This document shows, piece after piece, positions 26,422 to 34,616 of a DNA stretch of 64,000 bases. The notes beneath the pieces are model-generated. The model saw only the letters and a list, made by a program, of their open reading frames with translations, was not told the DNA's origin and did no database searches. This DNA comes from SCUS01 sp966211675. Lineage in GTDB: Bacteria; Myxococcota_A; Polyangia; Polyangiales; Ga0077539. A program made the translations under genes and the position numbers. The stretch is from contig CBIHPK010000001.1 in NCBI GenBank assembly GCA_966211675.1, positions 62,001 to 126,000 of the forward strand, written 5' to 3'. Every line of letters starts with the position of its first letter. The first letter of the stretch is position 1.

Positions 26422-26928
26422 TCAGGCGCGCTCCTCGGCGGTGAAGCGATCGCCGAGCCGCGACCGCAGCGACTGCACGAGCCGGTTGTACTCGCTCGAC
26501 GGGACGGCCTTCGTCCCGAGGGCGTGCTCGGTGAGCATGCGCTCGCCGGGGAAGTGCAGGACCGACGAGTGGATCCACCCTCCGCGCTCGCTCGGCGTGC
26601 GGGTGGTGATCTCCTGCACGGCGGTGAGCTCGGCCAGCGGAAGCTCCCAGAGGAGCTTCGTCTCGCGGCGGGATCCGAAGGCGACGTCCTGCTCGGTGAG
26701 GCGGACGTGGCCGCCGTCGATCACGAGCCGCACCTCGGTCACGAAGAACGCATAGAACGCCGCGGCCAGTGCGACCACGAGCAGCACGCCGACGGTCGTG
26801 GGCAGGGTGCCGAGCGAGTCGCGCAGCAGCGAGCCGACGCCCATCACGGGGAAGACGCACAGCAGCACGAGGACCGAATAGAAGGCGCCCGAGCGAGTGC
26901 GGTGCACAAACGCTTCGACTGAGCTCAT
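26422..26928 (-). CDS. Two-helix membrane protein with PH-like domain
   Basis: A 168-residue protein. Two membrane helices occupy about residues 16-34 and 44-66 (SVLVLLCVFPVMGVGSLL; VGVLLVVALAAAFYAFF). The rest is a beta-rich, PH-like cytosolic part (VRLVIDGGHVRLTE, ELPLAELTAVQEI), as in bacterial PH_2-type proteins. ATG 26928 is preferred; an ATG 18 nt upstream adds RSSRA. It is convergent with yajQ. The function is unknown. Confidence 0.75.
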   Translation of the reverse strand: MSSVEAFVHRTRSGAFYSVLVLLCVFPVMGVGSLLRDSLGTLPTTVGVLLVVALAAAFYAFFVTEVRLVIDGGHVRLTEQDVAFGSRRETKLLWELPLAELTAVQEITTRTPSERGGWIHSSVLHFPGERMLTEHALGTKAVPSSEYNRLVQSLRSRLGDRFTAEERA

Positions 26929-27067
26929 GGCGCGCGAGGATCGCATGGGCGCGCGTCATCGTCGCTCCGCTCGGTCCGTGACGAGGCTCCGGGGGTCGGG
27001 GTAGCGTCGCTCCAGACGCTGGGCCCAGCAGAGGGCGCCCGGCAACCTCCAGAGCGGGAACACGAGC

Positions 27068-28285
27068 ATGACGACGACATCGACAGGACCTCGCGCGACC
27101 CGTCGGATCGCCCTCCTGGTGGCCGCGGGCGCGCTGCTGGTCGGGTGCCCGACGGCCCCGGTCCCGCTGCCTCCCTCGGGCTGCGTGCCGGGCGCTTCCA
27201 GCGCGTGCGTCTGCGTCGGAGGAGGAGCCGGCGCCCAGCTCTGCCTGGCCGATCGGACCTTCGGGGCGTGCCTGTGCGGCGACGCCAGCGCGCTGGACGT
27301 CTCCTCGGGCGATGCGCTGGAGGCCGATGCTGGGACGGCCGATGCTGGGACGGCCGAGGCGGGCACGGCCGATCTCGGCGCTACAGACGTCGGCCTGCCC
27401 GCCCTCGACGCGGGCGCCCCGGACACGGGCCCTGCCGACGTGGCCACGACGGAGGTCGGCGTGGTCGACGCCGGGGCCCCGGACGCCGGGGTCGTAGATG
27501 TCGGGACGGTCGACAGCGGGACCTCGGGGACCGACGTGCTCCCGGCGGGCTGCGCGTCGACGACGACGGGCAACTGCTGCGGGGTGGCCTGCCCGACGCC
27601 CCCTCACGCCACCGCGGCCTGCGGGGGCGGCGCGTGCGGGGTCGGCGTGTGCCTCGATGGCTACGCGGACTGCGATGGCAACGCGGCCAACGGCTGCGAG
27701 TGCCGGCCCGCCAACGGCACCGGGACCTGCGCCGCGGGAGCCTGCGCCGTCCGCGCGTGCTTCGCGGGCTACGGCGACTGCGACCACGCGGCGGGCAACG
27801 GGTGCGAGTCGCTGCTCGCCTCCGACGCCGCGAACTGCGGGGCCTGCGGAGCGCCCTGCGCCTCGGGGCGCGCTTGCGTCTCGGGGGCCTGCGTCCTCTG
27901 CGCGAGCGGGCAGACGGTGTGCCCCGGCGCGTGCGTCGACACGCAGACCAACGCCGCCAACTGCGGGGCGTGCGGCCACGCGTGCGCCGCGGGGCAGGTC
28001 TGCACCGCCGGAGCCTGCGTCACCCCCTGCACGCTCGCCCACCTCGCGCGCTGCACCCGCGGCGCGGCGGCTCCGGCCTGCTGCCCGAGCGGCAACATCT
28101 GCGAGATGACCGCGTACAGCTCCGCGGCGTGCTGCGTCCTCGCGCAGAGCGCGTGCACGTCGCTCGCGGACTGCTGCTACGGCGTCCCGTGCAACGACGG
28201 CCGCTGCTGCGTGCGCCCGGGCGGGTGGTCGCCCAACGACGAGACGTGCTGCAGCCGGACCCGCACCGGCACCACCTGCCGGTAG
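27068..28285 (+). CDS. Cysteine-rich lipoprotein with Asp-Ala-Gly spacer
   Basis: A 405-residue secreted lipoprotein. Signal with lipobox LLVGC (Cys about 27). Residues about 75-155 form an acidic spacer built from DAG, DTG and DVG steps. The mature part has about 40 cysteines: N-G-C-E modules (YADCDGNAANGCE, YGDCDHAAGNGCE), NCGACG modules and a knot-like tail with CC pairs. Similar MYXO-CTERM-like Cys modules are common in myxobacteria, though no C-terminal sorting signal is seen. A TAGCGT at 27002-27007 could be its -10, giving a leader of about 55 nt. Probably surface-exposed and disulfide-rich. Confidence 0.85.
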   Translation: MTTTSTGPRATRRIALLVAAGALLVGCPTAPVPLPPSGCVPGASSACVCVGGGAGAQLCLADRTFGACLCGDASALDVSSGDALEADAGTADAGTAEAGTADLGATDVGLPALDAGAPDTGPADVATTEVGVVDAGAPDAGVVDVGTVDSGTSGTDVLPAGCASTTTGNCCGVACPTPPHATAACGGGACGVGVCLDGYADCDGNAANGCECRPANGTGTCAAGACAVRACFAGYGDCDHAAGNGCESLLASDAANCGACGAPCASGRACVSGACVLCASGQTVCPGACVDTQTNAANCGACGHACAAGQVCTAGACVTPCTLAHLARCTRGAAAPACCPSGNICEMTAYSSAACCVLAQSACTSLADCCYGVPCNDGRCCVRPGGWSPNDETCCSRTRTGTTCR

Positions 28286-28354
28286 GGGCGACGGCGCGCA
28301 CCGATCCGCCGGAAACACCCGCTCTCCGCGGCGTCGGTGGTAGCCCATCGCCCG

Positions 28355-29035
28355 ATGATGCCCATGGCCCACGAGCGCGCCCTCACCGTCTCCCCCACCG
28401 CCGATCCGACCCGCGTGCGCACCCCCGAGGGCGTCGTGCTCGCGGCGCCGCCCGGCTGGGCGCTGCTGCCGCCGGGAGACGCCGGTCTTACCCGCCGCGT
28501 AAAGGCCGCCGGCCCCGCGTGGACCGTCGTCGAGCGCAAGGGCAACAAGAACTTCTCACGCGGCGTGTGGGCCCCCGCGGCGCACATCGAGGCCGCCCGC
28601 GGCGACCTGGGCGTCGAGCGCGCGAAGCCCTCCTACGCCCGCCGCCTCGCCGCCGACGCGAAGCGCCGCGAGGTCGCCCAGGGCGAGTACGTCGCGACCT
28701 TCGAGGCCGAGGTGCTGGCCTTCCTTCGCTTCGCGCCCGCCTGGGCGGAGAAGGGCCGCGCGCTCGCCCGCGCGGTCACCGCCCACGCCACCCCGGTGGG
28801 CAGCGGAACCGTCGCCCGCACCGAGCGCATCCCCGTCGCCCAGCGCGCCGAGAGCGCGGTCATCGCGTGGATGCGCCACCAGACCACCGCCTACGACTCG
28901 ATGACCATCGCCCGCGTGAAGGGCGAGCGCCGCGCCGTGCGCCGCCAGCTCGCGGAGATCGCCCGCGCCGTGCTCGACCTGCACCGCCGTGACGTCCCCC
29001 ATGGCCCGACCTGCCCGCTCTGCCGCGCGCTCTGA
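28355..29035 (+). CDS. DUF2293 domain protein
   Basis: A 226-residue basic protein. The C-terminal half matches the DUF2293 pattern: AVIAWMRHQTTAYDSM and ARVKGERRAVRRQLAE, then a CPLC pair near the end. The N-terminal half contains a PPGWALLPPGDAGLTRRV segment typical of longer members. DUF2293 is widespread and uncharacterised; the basic charge suggests nucleic-acid binding, which is inference. ATG 28355 is used (ATG 28358 and 28364 also in frame); TAGCCC ends 8 nt upstream. The PIN-VOC gene begins 35 nt before its stop codon. Confidence 0.8.
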   Translation: MMPMAHERALTVSPTADPTRVRTPEGVVLAAPPGWALLPPGDAGLTRRVKAAGPAWTVVERKGNKNFSRGVWAPAAHIEAARGDLGVERAKPSYARRLAADAKRREVAQGEYVATFEAEVLAFLRFAPAWAEKGRALARAVTAHATPVGSGTVARTERIPVAQRAESAVIAWMRHQTTAYDSMTIARVKGERRAVRRQLAEIARAVLDLHRRDVPHGPTCPLCRAL

Positions 29036-29969
29036 CGCCGCGGCGCTCGCGCGCCTGTCGGACCCCGCCGCCCCGCTGGGGTTGGTCCTCGACACCAACG
29101 TGGTGCTGGCCTTCTGGCACTACCGGCACCCGCGGCTGATCGCGCTGTGGCGCTGGCTCGACGCGCGCGGCGCGCGGTTCTTCACGCGCCCCGACTGCCT
29201 CGACGAGCTGCGACGCGTGCTCGGCTTTACCTGCTTCGGTATCGATCCGGCGCGCCAGGACGCGATCGTCGACGACTACCGGGCGCGCTGCCGGGTGCTC
29301 GACGCGACCGAGGCGCTGCCGGCGCTGCCGCGCTGCGACGACCCCGACGACCAGCGCTTCGTCGAGCTCGCGGCGCAGTCCGGGGCGCACCTGCTGCTCA
29401 CGCGCGACCGGCTGCTGCTGGCGATGGACGGTCGCGTCGCGGCCCGCGTCGTCACGCCCGAGCGGCTGATGAAGTGGCTCGGCGACGATCCCGGCGGTGA
29501 TACGCTGCGCCCCTCGCCGCGGCGAACCGGCGGCGTGGGAGCCATCGCCATGAACCTTCGCATCGATCACGTCGTGCTGTGGGTCGAGGACCCGTTGAAG
29601 TCCGTGGAGTTCTACGAGCGGGTGCTCGGGGTCGAGGGCGTGCGGGTGGAGGAGTTTCGCGCCGGCAAGGTGCTCTTCCCCAGCCTGCGGCTCTGCGCCG
29701 AGTCGCTCATCGACCTGATGCCGCTGCGCGCCGCGCCGAAGCTCAACGCCTTCCCCGGCGCCGAAGGGTCCGCGGGCAACAAGGTCAACCACGTGTGCCT
29801 CGCGCTCGGCCGCGAGGACTACGCCGCGCTGCGGGCCCGCGTCGACGCCCTCGGCCTCGCGGCGCCCGTCACCATGACCAACAGCTTCGGGGCCCGGGGC
29901 AGCGCCCCGGAGGCGTTCTACTTCCGCGACCCGGACGGCAACGTGATCGAGGCCCGGTACTACGACTGA
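29001..29969 (+). CDS. PIN-domain nuclease fused in frame to a VOC (glyoxalase-fold) domain
   Basis: A 322-residue frame joining two families. Residues about 25-165 are a PIN domain of the COG1569 type: LVLDTNVVLAFW carries the first acidic residue, and DDPDDQRFVELA and LLTRDRLLLA follow; PIN proteins cut RNA with Mg. Residues 184-322 are a VOC domain: RIDHVVLWVED (metal His), NKVNHVCLALG (His) and DPDGNVIEARYY (Glu). No stop separates them, although ATG 29550 at the domain border has its own GGGAG and a TACGCT lies at 29501. It may be one fusion, two products from one frame, or two genes merged by loss of a stop. No antitoxin gene is adjacent. Confidence 0.8.
   Translation: MARPARSAARSDAAALARLSDPAAPLGLVLDTNVVLAFWHYRHPRLIALWRWLDARGARFFTRPDCLDELRRVLGFTCFGIDPARQDAIVDDYRARCRVLDATEALPALPRCDDPDDQRFVELAAQSGAHLLLTRDRLLLAMDGRVAARVVTPERLMKWLGDDPGGDTLRPSPRRTGGVGAIAMNLRIDHVVLWVEDPLKSVEFYERVLGVEGVRVEEFRAGKVLFPSLRLCAESLIDLMPLRAAPKLNAFPGAEGSAGNKVNHVCLALGREDYAALRARVDALGLAAPVTMTNSFGARGSAPEAFYFRDPDGNVIEARYYD
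29501..29552 (+). promoter_or_regulatory. Internal -10-like motif, Shine-Dalgarno and start for the VOC domain
   Basis: TACGCT (29501-29506), GGGAG (about 29537-29541) and ATG (29550-29552) occur in this order at the PIN/VOC border, in frame. They would allow independent production of a 139-residue VOC protein. The arrangement is read directly; its use is inference. Confidence 0.4.
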
Positions 29970-29982
29970 GGTGGGCCCCGCC
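29968..29982. repeat. 15-bp direct repeat, left copy
   Basis: GAGGTGGGCCCCGCC, overlapping the last base pairs of the PIN-VOC gene. An identical copy is at 32399-32413, so the pair brackets the FG-GAP lipoprotein gene. The identity ends exactly at 15 bp on both sides. Confidence 0.6.
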
Positions 29983-29994
29983 GCCCGACGGGGC
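29975..29994 (+). terminator. Possible terminator hairpin after PIN-VOC gene
   Basis: GCCCCG and CGGGGC form a 6-bp GC stem with an 8-nt loop starting 5 nt after the stop codon, followed by TTGAAT. There is no long T-run, so intrinsic termination would be weak. Confidence 0.35.
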
Positions 29995-30033
29995 TTGAAT
30001 GCGGGCGCCATCACGGGCCACGGTGCGTGTCAT

Positions 30034-32382
30034 ATGGGCAGCACTGCACGGCGACGCCATCGACCGCGGGCGACGGGCTGCGCTCTCCTCGGATGGGCCG
30101 CGCTCGGGCACATCGCCGGGTGCGGGGAGCACGCTGGCGGTGCGGACGCCTCGATCGACTCGCGCTCCGGTGTCGCGGACGCCTCGATCGACTCGCGCCC
30201 CGGCGTCGCGGACGCCTCGATCGACTCGCGCTCCGTCGTCGCGGACGCCTCGATCGACTCGCGCCCTGGCGTCGCGGACGCATCGGTCGACTCGCGCTCC
30301 GTCCCCGACGTCCGCGCCCTGAGCAGCGACTCGAGCTTCTTCAGCTCCCGGGACTCCGACACTTGCGGTCCGGTCGGGGTGGAGTGCGTCCGCAGCAATT
30401 CGAGGATGCGGTCGCGCTGCGAGGCGGGGCGTTGCATCTACATGTGCACGGGGGCGTCAGGGCAGTGCAGCCCCTTCGACCCGTGCACGCTCGACCTGCA
30501 AAACGACAATCAGAACTGCGGCGCGTGCGGCGTCACCTGCGCTCCCGAGGCACGGTGCGAGCTCGGTCGGTGCAACCCGTGTCCCGATGGGCGAGCGAGG
30601 TGCACCACGGGTGACACGCTGTTTTGCCTCACCCACCTCGCCAGCGACCAGGAGCACTGCGGCGCTTGCGGGCACCGCTGCGGGAGCGACGAGTGGTGCG
30701 ACGGCGGGGCCTGCCGTCGGTGCGAGGCCCCGCGCACGGCCTGCGGATATGCGTGCGCGGATCTACGAGGCGATCCGCGAAACTGCGGCAGATGTGGTCG
30801 GTGGTGCTCGACGGTCCAGCGCTGCGTCGAGGGGACATGCGTCGAGGACCGGTGTCCGGCGGGCACGATGACGTGTGGCGTTCGCGAGACGTGTGACACT
30901 CCCGTACTGGACGATCCGATGAACTGCGGCTCGTGCCGCGTGACGTGCGAGAGCGATGACGCCGCCGAGCGGGACTGCCACGGCGGCGCCTGCCGGGAGA
31001 CCTGCCGCCCCGGCCTGACGAGCTGTTCGGTCGCCTCCGTCTGTCGCATCGAACTGGCCTTCGACGACGACCACTGCGGCGCGTGCGGCGTCGCGTGCGG
31101 AGCCGCCGGACGCTGCGTCGCCGGGAGGTGCGCCTCGGTCGACGCTCGTCCGATCGCGCCGCTGTCGACCGCGCGCCTCGGGGGGCAGCGACCGCGCTTC
31201 CGCTGGCAGCGGGCCGCCGGGGTGGACGGGGTACGGCTCCAGGTCTGCGCGGACCGCGGGTGTGGGCGGGTCGAACGGGTGGAGGACATCGTCGGCGACG
31301 TCTTTCGCCTGCCCGTCGCGCTGTCGCCGGGGCCCCACTTCTGGCGACTCTTCGCCCGTCGGGGGACCGCCCTCTCCACGGTGTCTTCCCCGGTGTGGGA
31401 GTTCATCGTCCCGAACGAGGATGGGACCCGAGACGTCATCGGATACACCTTGGATCTCGACGGCGATGGGCTGCCGGACAGCGTGACGCGCTCCACCGAG
31501 CCGAGTGACTGGAGCACGCGGACGGTGATCACGGTCCGGCTCTCCACTCAGTCTTCTGAAGTGACCCGCCACGGCCCCGCCGCGTCGACTTCGAACGAAC
31601 AAGACCCGGTATTCGGAGGCCCTGTCTCCAGGCAAGCCACCAGGATGGACCACAGCTACGCGGCTGACGTGGATGGCGACGGGTTCGGCGACCTGATCGG
31701 CTGGCGCCTCACCACCGTCGTCTTGCGGGGCAGCTACGATCACAGTGAGAATGCGCTGGATCTGCTCCGCGGAGGCGATCGACAGATCGCGACGTTCTTC
31801 ACCGTTGTCGAGTCGGCCTCCGCAATCCCCAGGTGGACCTCCATGGGGGTCACTCCGGTCGGAGACATCGATGGCGACGGCTACGCCGACCTGCTGTACT
31901 CAGGCTCCTACGACTCCAGCGTGATGGTGGGCAGCTCGCCGCGCGTGCGATTCGGTGGGCCGTCGACGCTGAGCGCTCCCTCCCCGGAAGCCAGGCTCGG
32001 AGACGGGGGCCATGGCAATGCCTTCCTTCCGGGAGACTTCAACGGCGATGGCATTGTCGACCTCGCAGCCCAGTCGTTAGCGCTATCGAGCACCGAACCC
32101 ATGCCGGTGAGGACGTACAGTTTCATCGGGGTCGACCGTTCGAATCCGATCGTCCGGGTGCTCAACCGCTGTCCCGCGGCCGAAGCGGTGGCCGAAGCGG
32201 CAGGATTGTACCTCCCACAGCTGGCCACCATCCGTGAAGTGACGGACGTGAACGGCGATGGCTTCGACGATCTCCGGGCCACTCCCTACTGGCTGAATGC
32301 CGTCCATGCCGAGGTCACATGGTTTGGAGGCCCCGATGGACTTTCGTCGGACCGCTGCGCGATCGCGTTTGGAGTGCGGTGA
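30034..32382 (+). CDS. Cys-rich FG-GAP repeat lipoprotein
   Basis: A 782-residue secreted lipoprotein. ATG 30034 opens a signal with lipobox HIAGC (Cys about 30). A spacer of five 11-residue repeats (ADASIDSRSGV) follows. Residues about 110-370 are cysteine modules (NCGACGVTC, HCGACGHRC and similar). From about 470 onward, calcium-binding FG-GAP-like motifs occur: DLDGDGLPD, DVDGDGFGDL, DIDGDGYADL, DFNGDGIVDL, DVNGDGFDDL, suggesting an integrin-alpha-like propeller. Sampled lines inside the gene have 62-68% GC, lower than neighbours. Together with flanking 15-bp direct repeats this hints at acquisition. The role may be adhesion or binding. Confidence 0.88.
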   Translation: MGSTARRRHRPRATGCALLGWAALGHIAGCGEHAGGADASIDSRSGVADASIDSRPGVADASIDSRSVVADASIDSRPGVADASVDSRSVPDVRALSSDSSFFSSRDSDTCGPVGVECVRSNSRMRSRCEAGRCIYMCTGASGQCSPFDPCTLDLQNDNQNCGACGVTCAPEARCELGRCNPCPDGRARCTTGDTLFCLTHLASDQEHCGACGHRCGSDEWCDGGACRRCEAPRTACGYACADLRGDPRNCGRCGRWCSTVQRCVEGTCVEDRCPAGTMTCGVRETCDTPVLDDPMNCGSCRVTCESDDAAERDCHGGACRETCRPGLTSCSVASVCRIELAFDDDHCGACGVACGAAGRCVAGRCASVDARPIAPLSTARLGGQRPRFRWQRAAGVDGVRLQVCADRGCGRVERVEDIVGDVFRLPVALSPGPHFWRLFARRGTALSTVSSPVWEFIVPNEDGTRDVIGYTLDLDGDGLPDSVTRSTEPSDWSTRTVITVRLSTQSSEVTRHGPAASTSNEQDPVFGGPVSRQATRMDHSYAADVDGDGFGDLIGWRLTTVVLRGSYDHSENALDLLRGGDRQIATFFTVVESASAIPRWTSMGVTPVGDIDGDGYADLLYSGSYDSSVMVGSSPRVRFGGPSTLSAPSPEARLGDGGHGNAFLPGDFNGDGIVDLAAQSLALSSTEPMPVRTYSFIGVDRSNPIVRVLNRCPAAEAVAEAAGLYLPQLATIREVTDVNGDGFDDLRATPYWLNAVHAEVTWFGGPDGLSSDRCAIAFGVR
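30142..30306 (+). repeat. Five 33-bp tandem repeats inside lipoprotein gene
   Basis: Units start at 30142, 30175, 30208, 30241 and 30274, each beginning GCGGACGC. They encode the spacer ADASIDSRSGV after the lipidated Cys. Being a multiple of three, unit changes keep the frame and would only alter spacer length. Confidence 0.9.
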
Positions 32383-32398
32383 CGCCTGGAGATGCTCC

Positions 32399-32413
32399 GA
32401 GGTGGGCCCCGCC
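32399..32413. repeat. 15-bp direct repeat, right copy
   Basis: GAGGTGGGCCCCGCC, 17 nt after the stop of the FG-GAP lipoprotein gene and identical to 29968-29982. Confidence 0.6.
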
Positions 32414-32418
32414 CCGCC

Positions 32419-33321
32419 TCACTCCCGCTCCGCCGCGTCGTAGGCACATCGAAACCCGTTGTTGGAGAACGCCGCCCTCGCCTCGGTGTGCCCGCGGTAC
32501 CAGAGCCCGTAGCCCTCGCAGGTACACGCGGCGCACCACCACGAGCCGCCGCGCAGAACCCGCTCCGTCCCAGGGCCCGCGTCGCCCGTGACGTAGGCCG
32601 TCGCGGTCCACTGCCAGACGTTGCCCGCCGGGTCGTAGAGGCCCCACCCGTTGGGCGCGAAGGCCCGCACCGGCGAGACGTACACGTACCCGTCGCCGCG
32701 GTCGTTGCGCGCGTGCGAGGCGCCCTCCCAGCGGTTGATCCGAGCGCGGCCGCGCTCGTCGGTGAGCCGGTCGCCCCACGGGAAGCGGGTGCCCTGCGAG
32801 CCAGCGCGCATGGCGTACTCCCACTCGTCCTCCGTCGGCAGGCGGCCGCGACGCCAGGCGCAGAAGGCCGAGGCGTCGTTCCAGGAGACCATCACCACGG
32901 GCGCGTCGTCGCGCAGGAAGGCGCGAGTGTCGGCGTCCTCCGTCGTGAAGGGTCGGCGCCAGCTCGCGTGCGGCGCGCGACGCCACTCCCAGTCGAGCAT
33001 CCCCTCGACGGACTCGACGCCGTAGCCCCGGCGCTCGGCGTCCGTGACGTGGCCCGTCGCCGCGACGAAGCGGGCGAATTCCGCGCGCGTCACCAGCGTG
33101 CGGTCGATGCAGAACGCCCCCACCGCGACCGCGTGCGGACCGCGCTCGTCACGCCGCCTCCGGCCCGCGGCGCCCCGCACGAAGGTCCCCGCGGAAAGGC
33201 AGGCCCGGCCGGTCGTCGCGGCGCCCGCATCGGAGTAGGAGGGAGCACGCGCGACGGGGGCGCGGCGCTCGGTGCAGCCCGCGAGGAGGGTGGCGAGCGC
33301 GAGGGCCGCGCGGCGGGTCAC
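32419..33321 (-). CDS. Formylglycine-generating-enzyme-like (SUMF1 family) lipoprotein
   Basis: A 300-residue protein. The signal ends in lipobox LLAGC (Cys about 16). The FGE-sulfatase fold is clear: LVTRAEFARFVAATGH, VMVSWNDASAFCAWR, GRLPTEDEWEYAMRAG, FPWGD, WGLYDPAGNVWQWT, RGGSWWC and NNGFRCAYD. The two cysteines used by true FGE are both at the right spacing after RGGS (Cys263 and Cys268), which most SUMF1-like proteins lack. FGE oxidises a Cys in CxPxR of sulfatases, but no sulfatase is nearby. GTG 33321 overlaps the stop of the Cys-rich lipoprotein gene upstream (GTGA), so the two are coupled. Confidence 0.9.
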   Translation of the reverse strand: MTRRAALALATLLAGCTERRAPVARAPSYSDAGAATTGRACLSAGTFVRGAAGRRRRDERGPHAVAVGAFCIDRTLVTRAEFARFVAATGHVTDAERRGYGVESVEGMLDWEWRRAPHASWRRPFTTEDADTRAFLRDDAPVVMVSWNDASAFCAWRRGRLPTEDEWEYAMRAGSQGTRFPWGDRLTDERGRARINRWEGASHARNDRGDGYVYVSPVRAFAPNGWGLYDPAGNVWQWTATAYVTGDAGPGTERVLRGGSWWCAACTCEGYGLWYRGHTEARAAFSNNGFRCAYDAAERE

Positions 33322-34094
33322 GGCGAGGCGTCGACGCCCGCGTCGAGCTCCTCCTCGTCGAGGCCGTAGGAGCGACCGTCCCAGGCGCAGTGCTCGCGCT
33401 CCTCGGCAGTGCACGCGTGATCGCGAGTCAGGCAGCGCATGAGGCACCGCCGGTGGTTCTCGTCCTCCTCCGGGCACGCGTCGCCGCAGCGGGCGCACGA
33501 CGCGAGGCACGGGCCGTTTCGGAAATGGGACACCGACCGCCGGTAGCAGGCCTCGTAGCGCGCCGAGCACCCGGCGGTGAGGCAGCGGTCCTTCTCCGTG
33601 AGGCACCCCTGGAGGCACTGGCCGCAGGAGGCGGCGCACGCTCGCACGCAGGCCTCGTCGTGGCAGGACGCGCGGCACCGACCGCACGCGCCGCGGCAGC
33701 GGGTGTCGCAGCTCGAACACGAGCGGCCGCACACGCGGCGGCAGGGCAGGTCGACGTTCTCGTGGCAGGGGTCGTAGCTGCACGACTGCTGCTCGATGTC
33801 GGTGGCGCAGAGGAGGGGACTGGGCTCCTCGTTCTCCGGGTCGAGCGCCGGGCGGAAGTTGCAGTCGGCGGCGAGGCGGGCGACCGCGGCCGGATCGGTC
33901 CAGGCCGAGGCCCAGGGGCCGGGGGCGGCGGGCGGTGGGACCGCGACGGCGGGAGCGCCCGAGTCGACGACCATGGTCGGCGGGGGAGCGACCGCGAGGG
34001 GCGCGGCGACGGGCTCGGGGGCGAGCCGCGGAGCCCGGGGAGGAGACTTCGTGCAGGCGGCCAGGAGGCAGAGGGCGAGGGCGAGACGGCGCAT
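33318..34094 (-). CDS. Highly cysteine-rich lipoprotein
   Basis: A 258-residue lipoprotein. Lipobox LLAAC (Cys about 14), then a Pro/Ala/Val spacer to about residue 65. Residues about 95-245 contain around 30 cysteines, many as CxxxC (CRRVCGRSCSSC, CRGACGRC, CAASCGQCLQGC), a helical hairpin-like spacing. No CxPxR formylglycine motif is present. ATG 34094 is used; GTG 34103 is also in frame. It is first in a two-gene operon with the FGE-like gene. The function is unknown; a disulfide- or metal-rich envelope protein is likely. Confidence 0.82.
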   Translation of the reverse strand: MRRLALALCLLAACTKSPPRAPRLAPEPVAAPLAVAPPPTMVVDSGAPAVAVPPPAAPGPWASAWTDPAAVARLAADCNFRPALDPENEEPSPLLCATDIEQQSCSYDPCHENVDLPCRRVCGRSCSSCDTRCRGACGRCRASCHDEACVRACAASCGQCLQGCLTEKDRCLTAGCSARYEACYRRSVSHFRNGPCLASCARCGDACPEEDENHRRCLMRCLTRDHACTAEEREHCAWDGRSYGLDEEELDAGVDASP

Positions 34095-34151
34095 CGCCGT
34101 CACGGAACACCCTCGCGCCGACGGGCGTCAATGGGCGACGCCGGACCGCGC

Positions 34152-34157
34152 TACCCT
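34152..34157 (+). promoter_or_regulatory. Putative -10 element TACCCT
   Basis: TACCCT ends 10 nt before ATG 34168; no Shine-Dalgarno is visible, suggesting a leaderless or very short-leader message. Confidence 0.4.
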
Positions 34158-34167
34158 CGCCGTCGCG

Positions 34168-34557
34168 ATGGACGACGACGGCTCGGTGCGCTCCCCTGGT
34201 GAGTTCGTGCGGCGCCTGCCGCTCTCGTGGTGGCTGCCGCTCCCCGCGGTGCTCGCCCACGCGCTGCTGCTGCTGTTCTCCCACCGGGTCTGGACCACGC
34301 TGGTCGAGACCAGCAGCCGCAGCGGGCGCTCGGGGACGGCCGTCGACGCGCACCGGTACCTGCTGCTCCTCGCCGTCGCGCTCGGCGGCTATGTGGCCGT
34401 CGGCCTCACGGGCGAGGGGACCTGGAACGGCGGGCGCGGGATGCGACCCCCCACCACCGGCGAGACGGCCGTGGCGCGGGCGGTGATGCGCGGGCTCTGC
34501 CTGGTGGTGCTGTACCTCAGCGCCTTCTCGCTGGTGCGAAGCTACGTGTTCGGTTGA
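34168..34557 (+). CDS. Small membrane protein, unknown
   Basis: A 129-residue protein with three hydrophobic segments, at about residues 16-34 (WWLPLPAVLAHALLLLF), 62-80 (YLLLLAVALGGYVAVGL) and 105-124 (GLCLVVLYLSAFSLV). The N-terminus MDDDGSVRSPGEF is polar, so an N-in topology is plausible. ATG 34168 follows a TACCCT element. It is divergent from the Cys-rich lipoprotein gene and 59 nt before the APH-fold gene. I recognise no family. Confidence 0.75.
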   Translation: MDDDGSVRSPGEFVRRLPLSWWLPLPAVLAHALLLLFSHRVWTTLVETSSRSGRSGTAVDAHRYLLLLAVALGGYVAVGLTGEGTWNGGRGMRPPTTGETAVARAVMRGLCLVVLYLSAFSLVRSYVFG

Positions 34558-34602
34558 AGCCGCCGGGTGCACCGACCTCGGCGACGCGTCGGGCCGGTGG
34601 TG

Positions 34603-34608
34603 TAGCGT
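34603..34608 (+). promoter_or_regulatory. Putative -10 element TAGCGT, leaderless start
   Basis: TAGCGT ends 8 nt before ATG 34617, and no Shine-Dalgarno sequence lies between them. Confidence 0.45.
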
Positions 34609-34616
34609 CGACGGCG

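Noticed and set aside
29001..29544. Type II toxin-antitoxin module (PIN toxin)
   Set aside because: No small antitoxin gene precedes the PIN domain; the upstream neighbour is a DUF2293 protein of 226 residues.
30142..30306. CRISPR-like regular repeats
   Set aside because: The units are contiguous with no spacers and encode the in-frame lipoprotein spacer.
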